From Helicobacteraceae bacterium (GTDB lineage: Bacteria > Campylobacterota > Campylobacteria > Campylobacterales > Sulfurimonadaceae), in contig DAOWOG010000008.1 of the NCBI GenBank assembly GCA_030642185.1, forward strand, positions 1-13,373: a DNA stretch of 13,373 bases, in the 5' to 3' direction. The position numbers were made by a program, and so were the translations under genes. The notes beneath the pieces were generated by a model. The model saw nothing but the letters and a program-made list of their open reading frames with translations. It had not been told where the DNA came from and ran no database searches. Below, piece after piece: positions 8,209 through 13,373 of this stretch (position 1 is the first letter of the stretch; the number at the start of each line of letters is the position of its first letter).

Positions 8209-8214
8209 ATTGTA
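8209..8214 (-). promoter_or_regulatory. -10 box placed for a leaderless recR transcript
   Basis: On the minus strand TACAAT (8214 down to 8209) is followed by six bases and then the recR ATG. With the standard -12 to -7 placement, +1 falls on the A of the start codon. The upstream DNA is AT-rich and lacks a clear -35, as is usual for Campylobacterota sigma-70 promoters. Confidence 0.45.
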
Positions 8215-8247
8215 ACTTAGAATTGATTAAATAAAATATGAATTAGG

Positions 8248-8253
8248 TATAAT
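8248..8253 (+). promoter_or_regulatory. Consensus -10 for the DUF2062 gene
   Basis: A perfect TATAAT lies at 8248-8253 in AT-rich DNA. A weak TTGATT (8223-8228) is 19 bp upstream, so -35 contact is doubtful. Transcription should start near 8260, giving a leader of some 25-40 nt depending on which start codon is used. Confidence 0.6.
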
Positions 8254-8301
8254 AAAGATAACAAAGGGCACCTCTAAATTAATGTGGAGCAGTTAATTTC
8301 A

Positions 8302-8787
8302 ATGATACGAAAACTTTTTAAAAAGAAAAATCAGAAAAAAGACAGTAAATTAGACGACTTTCTCAATAAATATCATATACCGAGAGAATATTTTTCTGTC
8401 AACCGGAAATCTGTCACAAAAGCTATTTTGATCGGTCTTTTCGTTGCGTTGATCCCCATGCCTATGCAGATGGTGGCTGTACTGTTTTTCATCCCCTTCG
8501 TCAAATTCAATGTTCCCATCGGTGTTGCGACGGTCTGGATCAGCAATCCTTTCACCATGCCGCCACTCTATTATTTAGAATACATCACCGGCAATTTTCT
8601 GCTGATGCGCGAAGGTATCAGTGATATGCAGATGACAATGGAGTGGTTTCAGGAAAATTTGGATGATATATTTATACCGCTTTACGTAGGCGCCTTTTTC
8701 TATTCTGTGACTATTTCAGTGCTGGGATATTTTCTCATCAACTGGTGCTGGATCAATTCGGTTAAAAGAGAAAAAGACAGTAAATAG
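8302..8787 (+). CDS. DUF2062 family small membrane protein
   Basis: The function is unknown. From ATG 8302 the protein has 161 residues. It has a basic N-terminus (RKLFKKKNQKK), a soluble segment to about 38, then hydrophobic regions at about 40-66 and 72-95 and near the C-terminus (FIPLYVGAFFYSVTISVLGYFLINW). The GLFVALIPMPMQM (45-57) and ISNPFTMPPLYY (80-91) segments are typical of DUF2062, found in many proteobacterial inner-membrane proteins, sometimes fused to glycosyltransferases. An in-frame GTG at 8284 would add six residues but has no ribosome site. The ATG has GGAG (8286-8289) 12 nt upstream, which is long, so the start is uncertain. It has its own promoter, diverges from recR and converges with mltA. 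Confidence 0.82.
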   Translation: MIRKLFKKKNQKKDSKLDDFLNKYHIPREYFSVNRKSVTKAILIGLFVALIPMPMQMVAVLFFIPFVKFNVPIGVATVWISNPFTMPPLYYLEYITGNFLLMREGISDMQMTMEWFQENLDDIFIPLYVGAFFYSVTISVLGYFLINWCWINSVKREKDSK

Positions 8788-8791
8788 CGCT

Positions 8792-8831
8792 GTACCTAAT
8801 CTGACATTCCGTCAATCAACTCTTTAGGTAC
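8792..8831. repeat. Inverted repeat at the convergent DUF2062 / mltA ends
   Basis: GTACCTAA (8792-8799) and TTAGGTAC (8824-8831) form a perfect 8-bp stem. It extends by three more pairs if one C (8832) is bulged. The 24-nt loop holds an inner TGAC/GTCA stem (8802-8805, 8811-8814). One arm overlaps the mltA stop and the other lies within its last codons. Neither strand has a strong T run after the stem. A weak bidirectional terminator or 3'-end stabilising structure is plausible. Confidence 0.35.
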
Positions 8832-9914
8832 CAGCATCCATAATCGCAAAGGTGATTTCATTGCCCCTGCTTTTGCTTCAGCCTCTTTTCCGAAACCCCA
8901 GAACAGATCTGCCCGCACCTGCCCCTTGATCGCACCGCCGGTATCCTGGGCCAAAGCAAGGTTATGCAGAGACTTATCGCTTAAAGGATGAACAGATTCA
9001 TAATAAACCGGCATTCCTAATGGAATAAATGATCTATCTACCGCGATAGAATGAAGCGGTGACAACTCGAGACCAAGGCTTCCGGTAGCACCCTGATCAC
9101 GCGCTGCAAAAAAAACAAAACCCGGGTTATGTTCCAGAACTGTTCTGCGTTCGTCAGGATGATCCTCCAGCCACGTTCGTATACTCTGCAGGGAGATCTT
9201 CTCTTTCTCAATATAACCCATCTCTATCATAAACTTCCCGATAGATCGATAAGGGTGGCCATTTTCATTGGCATAGCCTACAAAAATTGTCTCACCGTTG
9301 TCCAGTGCCACACGTCCTGAACCTTGAACCTGCAGAAAAAAGCGGTCAATCTCACTCTCAACATAACAGATAACCGGCGCATTGATATCGCGTTCATTGA
9401 TCTCTTTGCGTGAAGGCATTGAAACTATTTTGCCCTGTTCTATACGACCGCGCAGTTTTTCCCCCCGAAGTTCAGGGCGTATGGATTCAAGTTGAACGTT
9501 CAGAAGATCATCCGGAACACCGTAAAGCGGATATCGGTAACGCTCACTCTTTATCAGAGACCCCTGCAGCAGAGGTTCATAATAACCGGTCATCAGTCCA
9601 GTCGATTCACCTCCACTTTCATCATAAAGTGCTATCGGAGTAAAGAAATGTTCAAAAAACATTCTGGCATCATCAGCCGACTCTGCCTTTTTACAGACAG
9701 GTTGAAGCGACTCAGGAACCCTGTTCTGTTGACACTGATCTTTAAACATCAGGAGGGATTTCGAAAGATCATCCTCTTTCCAATGCTGAATTGAGTCGTA
9801 TGAAACAGCCATGCCGCTGCTGATGCTATGCGGTGCCAATGTATAGTTTTCTGTTTTGATACTGCATCCGCTGATCAACCATAATATAAATAAAAGATGA
9901 AGAAATATTTTCAT
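8796..9914 (-). CDS. mltA: Membrane-bound lytic murein transglycosylase A lipoprotein
   Basis: MltA cleaves the glycan strands of peptidoglycan between MurNAc and GlcNAc, leaving 1,6-anhydro-MurNAc ends, from the inner face of the outer membrane. The open frame reaches 9983, but the start is placed at ATG 9914. That gives a 372-residue protein beginning with a lipoprotein signal (hydrophobic 3-14, lipobox LISGC, lipidated Cys17; Ser at +2 favours the outer membrane). The MltA domain is recognisable from LMTGYYEPLLQGS through VICYVESEIDRFFLQVQGSGRV. The C-terminal 3D double-psi barrel has AVDRSFIPLGMPVYYES, AQDTGGAIKGQ (Asp324) and RADLFWGFG (Asp336). Asp336 matches the position of the E. coli catalytic Asp308. 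The ribosome site is weak (TAGG). Together with the SPOR protein, it is one of two wall-related genes here. Confidence 0.92.
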   Translation of the reverse strand: MKIFLHLLFILWLISGCSIKTENYTLAPHSISSGMAVSYDSIQHWKEDDLSKSLLMFKDQCQQNRVPESLQPVCKKAESADDARMFFEHFFTPIALYDESGGESTGLMTGYYEPLLQGSLIKSERYRYPLYGVPDDLLNVQLESIRPELRGEKLRGRIEQGKIVSMPSRKEINERDINAPVICYVESEIDRFFLQVQGSGRVALDNGETIFVGYANENGHPYRSIGKFMIEMGYIEKEKISLQSIRTWLEDHPDERRTVLEHNPGFVFFAARDQGATGSLGLELSPLHSIAVDRSFIPLGMPVYYESVHPLSDKSLHNLALAQDTGGAIKGQVRADLFWGFGKEAEAKAGAMKSPLRLWMLVPKELIDGMSD

Positions 9915-9927
9915 ACCTAGAAATATG

Positions 9928-9948
9928 CCATTTTTTACCTGTAAATGG
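9928..9948. promoter_or_regulatory. Inverted repeat next to the dnaJ -10, possible operator
   Basis: CCATTT (9928-9933) and AAATGG (9943-9948) are perfect 6-bp arms separated by 9 nt. They abut the TATAAT at 9949 and lie between the divergent mltA and dnaJ starts. It is not a CIRCE (HrcA) or HAIR (HspR) element. It could be an operator or chance in AT-rich DNA. Confidence 0.25.
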
Positions 9949-9954
9949 TATAAT
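9946..9954 (+). promoter_or_regulatory. Extended -10 promoter for dnaJ
   Basis: A perfect TATAAT (9949-9954) is preceded by TGG (9946-9948), giving an extended -10, with a T6 run (9931-9936) upstream. Transcription should start near 9961, about 22 nt before the TTG. The complementary strand reads TTATACC here, so the divergent mltA promoter may overlap it. Confidence 0.6.
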
Positions 9955-9982
9955 TTCAAAAAAATTTTCAGGATAGTAAACA

Positions 9983-11092
9983 TTGGAAGAACTCAGTTAT
10001 TATGAAATTTTAGAAGTCACACAAGATGCCGATAAGACGACGATTAAAAAAGCTTATCGAAAAATGGCCAAAAAATATCATCCTGACAGAAATACGGATG
10101 ATGCAGATGCAGAACACAAATTCAAACTTTGCAATGAAGCCTACCAGGTTTTAGGCGATGATCAGCAGCGTTCTGTTTATGACCGCTATGGCAAAGAGGG
10201 ACTGCAGCAGGGCGGCGGACGCGGTCAAAGAGGCGGCTTTGAAGATTTTGGCGACATCTTTGAAGAGATGTTTGGCGGAGGCGGACGGCGTCAGCAAAGT
10301 CGGGCGGATATGGACAGATATGCGCTCGATCTTGGCGTCGAAATGAAAATCAGCTTTAGAGAAGCCGTATTCGGCTGTGACAAAGAGGTAAAATTCTCCT
10401 ATAAATCATCCTGTAAATCCTGTAAAGGCACCGGAGCAAAAGACGGCAAGCAAAAACCATGTTCACAATGCGGCGGAAAAGGCCAGGTCTATGTACGTCA
10501 GGGTTTCATGACTTTCTCACAGACCTGTCCTGCATGTCACGGCGAAGGGACAATGCCTTCAGAAAAGTGTCCTGACTGCCATGGTCAGGGCTTCACAGAA
10601 ATCGAAGACAGTGTAACGATCAAAGTCCCGGCAGGTGTGGATTCTGAAAACCGCCTGCGTGTTTCGGGCAAAGGCAATATCGGCAAACGCGGAAATCGCG
10701 GTGATCTTTATGTCACCTTCTTCGTTGAAGAGGATGATACCTTTATCCGTGACGGCAACCAGATCTATATCGAAGTTCCGGTATTTTTCACACAGGCAGT
10801 CCTTGGAGAGAAACTCTCTATCCCTTCACTGACCGGCGAGCTTGACCTGAAACTCGATGTCGGAACCAAAAACAAGCAGCAGTTTCGTTTTCGCGGCGAA
10901 GGTGTTGAAGATGTGCATGGCCATGGAAAAGGTGATCTGATTGCACAGGTTAATCTTGTCTATCCGAAATCACTGAACGATGAGCAAAAAGAGGTGCTCC
11001 AAAAACTCCAGGACAGTTTTGGTATCGAATCAAAACCGCATGAAAGTGTGTTTGAATCTGCTTTTGATCAGGTCAAAGGCTGGTTTAAATAA
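9983..11092 (+). CDS. dnaJ: Chaperone protein DnaJ (Hsp40, type I)
   Basis: DnaJ is the cochaperone that delivers unfolded clients to DnaK and stimulates its ATPase. In 369 residues it has an N-terminal J domain with His33-Pro34-Asp35 and a Gly/Phe-rich linker (about 75-105). Four CxxCxGxG zinc repeats start at Cys144, Cys160, Cys182 and Cys196, and are followed by the two C-terminal substrate-binding barrels (FFTQAVLGEKLSIPSLTG, FRFRGEGVED). The start is a TTG at 9983 with AGGA (9970-9973) 9 nt upstream; MEELSYYEILEV is the normal DnaJ beginning. dnaK, grpE and hrcA are not beside it, the usual Campylobacterota arrangement. The TTG is embedded opposite the upstream open frame of mltA. Confidence 0.97.
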   Translation: MEELSYYEILEVTQDADKTTIKKAYRKMAKKYHPDRNTDDADAEHKFKLCNEAYQVLGDDQQRSVYDRYGKEGLQQGGGRGQRGGFEDFGDIFEEMFGGGGRRQQSRADMDRYALDLGVEMKISFREAVFGCDKEVKFSYKSSCKSCKGTGAKDGKQKPCSQCGGKGQVYVRQGFMTFSQTCPACHGEGTMPSEKCPDCHGQGFTEIEDSVTIKVPAGVDSENRLRVSGKGNIGKRGNRGDLYVTFFVEEDDTFIRDGNQIYIEVPVFFTQAVLGEKLSIPSLTGELDLKLDVGTKNKQQFRFRGEGVEDVHGHGKGDLIAQVNLVYPKSLNDEQKEVLQKLQDSFGIESKPHESVFESAFDQVKGWFK

Positions 11093-11144
11093 CAAAAGAT
11101 AAAATAATCCTAAATATTTAACCAATATAAAATAAAGGCATATT

Positions 11145-11444
11145 ATGGAACTTAGACAATGCACTACTTTAGCTGAAGTCCGTGAAGAGGTTGATAAACT
11201 TGACGATGAGATTGTTGAACTGATCGGTGCGCGTAATGCTTACATCCATCAAGCGGCCAGATTTAAAGATACGATCGACGAGGTCAAAGCACCCGATCGT
11301 ATTGACAGCGTTATTCAGCACGTTCGTCATAAAGCACTCAAACTGGGTGTCTCTCCCAATATGATGACTGACCTCTACACGCTAATGATCAACGAAATGG
11401 TCGAATCAGAGATCGCCGAATTTCGAAATCTGGGCAAGTTTTAA
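11145..11444 (+). CDS. Small AroQ-type chorismate mutase (PchB-like)
   Basis: It most likely rearranges chorismate to prephenate for Phe and Tyr synthesis. At 99 residues it is a stand-alone all-helical AroQ domain. It aligns without gaps, one residue shorter at the N-terminus, to my recollection of Pseudomonas PchB (isochorismate pyruvate lyase with mutase activity): CTTLAEVREEVDKLDDEIV, AARFKD, APDRID. The catalytic basic residues Arg13, Arg30 and Lys41 match PchB Arg14, Arg31 and Lys42. The position of PchB Gln90 is Glu89 here. There are no siderophore or salicylate genes nearby, so lyase activity is not suggested. The ATG has AAAGG 6 nt upstream. It lies 52 nt after dnaJ in AT-rich DNA and may share its transcript. 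trpE and aroE in the same window act on the same pathway. Confidence 0.85.
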   Translation: MELRQCTTLAEVREEVDKLDDEIVELIGARNAYIHQAARFKDTIDEVKAPDRIDSVIQHVRHKALKLGVSPNMMTDLYTLMINEMVESEIAEFRNLGKF

Positions 11445-11492
11445 AAACAGCCGTTTTGAATCAGCCTCTCTGCCCTTCCACAAAACGGCTGT
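11443..11492 (-). terminator. Rho-independent terminator of the ABC exporter gene
   Basis: ACAGCCGTTTTG (11447-11458) and CAAAACGGCTGT (11481-11492) form a perfect 12-bp stem with a 22-nt loop. Read on the minus strand, the stem is followed by a T run (11447 to 11443), as in intrinsic terminators. One arm and most of the loop are inside the last codons of the ABC gene. On the plus strand no T run follows, so it would not efficiently stop dnaJ/chorismate mutase transcripts. Confidence 0.75.
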
Positions 11493-13230
11493 AATGCCCG
11501 CCGTTTGACAACAGTTCAGCCGGTGTTCCCGACTCGATCACCCTTCCCTCGTTGAGCACGTAGATCAGATCTGCATGCTCGATGGTACTGAGACGGTGTG
11601 CAATGATCAGCATTGTCTTGCCTTTAAGGTAGCCTCTGAGCGATTTGAACAGGTCTGTCTCTGTATGAATATCCAACGCAGATGTCGATTCATCCAAAAT
11701 AATCACATTGGGGTTCGAGACCAGCATACGGGCAATGGCCAGACGCTGACGTTCTCCGCCGGAGAGACGGATGCCCTCTTTACCGATGCGGGTATCAAGA
11801 CCATCTATCAGTTTTTCGACGACACTTCCAAGCTGTGCCACATGCAATGCTTCATAAAGTTCAGCATCATTGATATCCCGTCCCAGCGTCAGGTTATGGC
11901 GCAGTGTGTCGTTAAACATTCTCGGTGTTTGCAAGACCAGAGCGATATGCTCACGCAGCCTGTCCAAACCGATCTCTTTAATAGAAGTACCATCTATTTT
12001 GATCTCACCATGCGACGTTGCATAAAGTCCTAAAATAATATGTGCCAATGTCGTCTTTCCGCTGCCGCTTGGCCCAAGAAGCGCTACCGTTTTACCTGCA
12101 GGGATCTTCATAGTGATATTATGAAGCACCTCTTTTTCGTTGTAGGAGAAACAGATCTCTTCAAGCTCGATTGTATTGGTCTCTGCATCTTTAAAGGGAT
12201 CACTGTTATGCGGGTACTCCGGTTCACGTTTAAGCTTCAGCAGTGCATTGAGACGTTCAAGCGCACTGGTGGCATTTTGATACGAGAAGATGATCTGAAG
12301 AAGATCCTGCAGCGGCGTCACCATAAACCAGAGGTATCCCATGACGGCAAACATCTCTCCGATAGAGAGAGTGGAGAAAAGTACCATCACCATTGCCGTT
12401 GCTCTGAAAAGCTCAAATCCTGAGAGGAAGATAAAGCCGGAGAACTGCCCGGCGGCTTCACTCTTCCAGCCAAAATTGCTTGATGCCTTCTGGATGGAGC
12501 GTGCATTGTCGATCATCGATGCGAAGTAACGCTCTTCTTGATTATGAGTTCGTATCTGCACAAACAGATCAAGGGTCTCAGCCAGGGGGTTCTGGAAGTT
12601 TTCAATCTCCTGGTTTTCCTTTTTTTTGAGCTTTCGGATACGACGTCCAAGCATCACAGTCAGGGTAACGACCAACGGATTGATCGTAAGAATGATCAAT
12701 GCCAGCTGCCAGTTTATAAGCAGTAAAACGACAGCGATCCCTATCATAGAGAGCACGGAAACGATAAAACGGCCGATACTCACACCGATGAAAGCATCGA
12801 CAGTATCAATGTCGGTTACCAGTTTGGAACTGACCCCTCCTCCGCCTAACGCTTCATACTCTGCAACGGATACTTTTTTCAGGTGCAGCAGAATCCGCTC
12901 CCTGACAAGAAAGATCACCTTTTTGGAGATCAGTGTAAAAAGACGTGCCTGAAGAACATTCAACATAAAAAATGAAAACCGAAGCGTCAATGTTGTTAAA
13001 AGAATAATCAGGATGTAGACATAAGGCTGTGATGGATTAAACAGGGTATCCATCATCCCTGTCAGAAAAGCCGGCTTATCAAGAAGTACCTGATCAATCA
13101 GTAAAGGGAAAAGAAGCGGGATAGGCAGACTGATAATGACCGCGAACAGAGCGACCAACTGTCCAAATATTATTTTTTTACGAAAAGGTTTTGTCTCATC
13201 TAAAAGAGAACGCCATGTTATTTGTTGCAT
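11461..13230 (-). CDS. ABC exporter, fused permease and ATPase (half transporter)
   Basis: This is a homodimer-forming type IV (MsbA/Sav1866-like) exporter half of 589 residues in the inner membrane; the substrate is unknown. The transmembrane domain (about 15-320) shows six hydrophobic helices, including 20-45, 69-93 and about 147-173. The nucleotide-binding domain has Walker A GPSGSGKTT (386-394, Lys392), signature LSGGE (489-493), Walker B ending Asp513 with catalytic Glu514, and switch His545. The ATPase site looks fully competent. The ATG at 13230 is the only possible start, since an in-frame stop lies 18 nt upstream. It has no Shine-Dalgarno sequence and is preceded by TATAAT exactly 6 nt away. 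It is monocistronic, with a terminator overlapping its 3' end. MsbA itself, peptide or drug export are all possible, and the neighbours do not decide. Confidence 0.93.
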   Translation of the reverse strand: MQQITWRSLLDETKPFRKKIIFGQLVALFAVIISLPIPLLFPLLIDQVLLDKPAFLTGMMDTLFNPSQPYVYILIILLTTLTLRFSFFMLNVLQARLFTLISKKVIFLVRERILLHLKKVSVAEYEALGGGGVSSKLVTDIDTVDAFIGVSIGRFIVSVLSMIGIAVVLLLINWQLALIILTINPLVVTLTVMLGRRIRKLKKKENQEIENFQNPLAETLDLFVQIRTHNQEERYFASMIDNARSIQKASSNFGWKSEAAGQFSGFIFLSGFELFRATAMVMVLFSTLSIGEMFAVMGYLWFMVTPLQDLLQIIFSYQNATSALERLNALLKLKREPEYPHNSDPFKDAETNTIELEEICFSYNEKEVLHNITMKIPAGKTVALLGPSGSGKTTLAHIILGLYATSHGEIKIDGTSIKEIGLDRLREHIALVLQTPRMFNDTLRHNLTLGRDINDAELYEALHVAQLGSVVEKLIDGLDTRIGKEGIRLSGGERQRLAIARMLVSNPNVIILDESTSALDIHTETDLFKSLRGYLKGKTMLIIAHRLSTIEHADLIYVLNEGRVIESGTPAELLSNGGHYSRFVEGQRG

Positions 13231-13236
13231 AACGAG

Positions 13237-13242
13237 ATTATA
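13237..13242 (-). promoter_or_regulatory. Consensus -10 placed for a leaderless ABC exporter transcript
   Basis: On the minus strand a perfect TATAAT (13242 down to 13237) is followed by CTCGTT and then the ATG at 13230. With the standard spacing the transcript would begin at the A of the start codon. A TTGACT lies only 4 nt upstream of the -10, too close to be its -35. Confidence 0.6.
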
Positions 13243-13373
13243 GGGTAGTCAATGTGTGATTGAGTTAAAAAAATTTCTGCAATGCCTGAGAAGATATTAA
13301 TTTTTAAGTTATTACTCTGGCAGTTTGGAAACTCATTTAACTTGATTTGTTTTTGCACTTACCGGCGGCAGCG

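Noticed and set aside
9915..9983. N-terminal extension of MltA to the ATG at 9983.
   Set aside because: It would place 23 residues ahead of a perfect lipoprotein signal and overlap the dnaJ start and promoter, so the ATG at 9914 fits better.
11575..12423. Two long plus-strand open frames opposite the ABC exporter ATPase region.
   Set aside because: They are antisense to intact Walker and signature motifs and have no ribosome sites or recognisable domains.
13337..13373. Minus-strand frame ending AAAGKCKNKSS then stop at the right edge, possibly the C-terminus of another gene.
   Set aside because: It is only 12 codons, and a second minus frame and a plus frame are also open here, so no frame can be chosen.
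13284..13373. Plus-strand open frame from ATG 13284 to the window edge.
   Set aside because: No Shine-Dalgarno sequence, about 30 codons of unconvincing composition (rich in Leu, Phe and Cys), and AT-rich intergenic character.
1..13373. Search for mobile elements, CRISPR arrays, tRNA or rRNA genes, toxin-antitoxin or defence genes.
   Set aside because: No repeats, transposase or integrase motifs, clover-leaf sequences or defence domains were seen; every gap between genes is short and flanked by core genes.

Overview
The window is ordinary core chromosome from a member of the Campylobacterota (Epsilonproteobacteria), most like the sulfur- or hydrogen-oxidising Sulfurimonas/Sulfurovum type. 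This rests on recognisable protein sequences and on gene order. The run fur - lysS - glyA - DUF1882 gene - SPOR-domain gene - (trpE) - aroE matches, from memory, the Campylobacter jejuni Cj0400-Cj0405 block with trpE added. DUF1882 is essentially confined to this phylum. Coding is dense, promoters are -10 dominated with AT-rich upstream DNA, and several genes use TTG starts. I see no mobile element, CRISPR array, rRNA, tRNA or phage gene, and no gap over 300 bases between genes.

Layout. Bases 1-6752 are one tightly packed plus-strand operon: fur (5' end cut by the window), lysS, glyA, the DUF1882 gene, a SPOR-domain membrane protein, trpE and aroE. Junctions are 1-30 nt gaps or short overlaps. 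A separate promoter then drives a secreted protein of unknown function (6801-7577), whose C-terminus looks frameshifted. It converges on recR (minus). Divergent from recR is a small DUF2062 membrane protein (plus), which converges on mltA, a lytic transglycosylase lipoprotein (minus). Divergent from mltA is dnaJ (plus), followed by a small AroQ-type chorismate mutase (plus). The last gene is a minus-strand half-size ABC exporter (11461-13230), with a clear terminator at its 3' end. The final 143 bases hold its promoter and no gene I can support.

How the genes fit together. TrpE, AroE and the chorismate mutase all act around chorismate: AroE makes shikimate on the way to it, TrpE takes it to anthranilate, and the mutase takes it to prephenate. 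GlyA supplies serine/glycine and one-carbon units. The SPOR protein and MltA both deal with peptidoglycan. Fur, LysS, RecR and DnaJ are general housekeeping.

I found no convincing new multi-gene system. The points most worth a second look are the apparent -1 frame tail of the secreted protein, two minus-strand genes (recR and the ABC exporter) whose -10 boxes sit exactly 6 nt before the ATG as expected of leaderless mRNAs, a PchB-like chorismate mutase with Glu at a normally Gln active-site position, and weak primase-like motifs in the DUF1882 protein.
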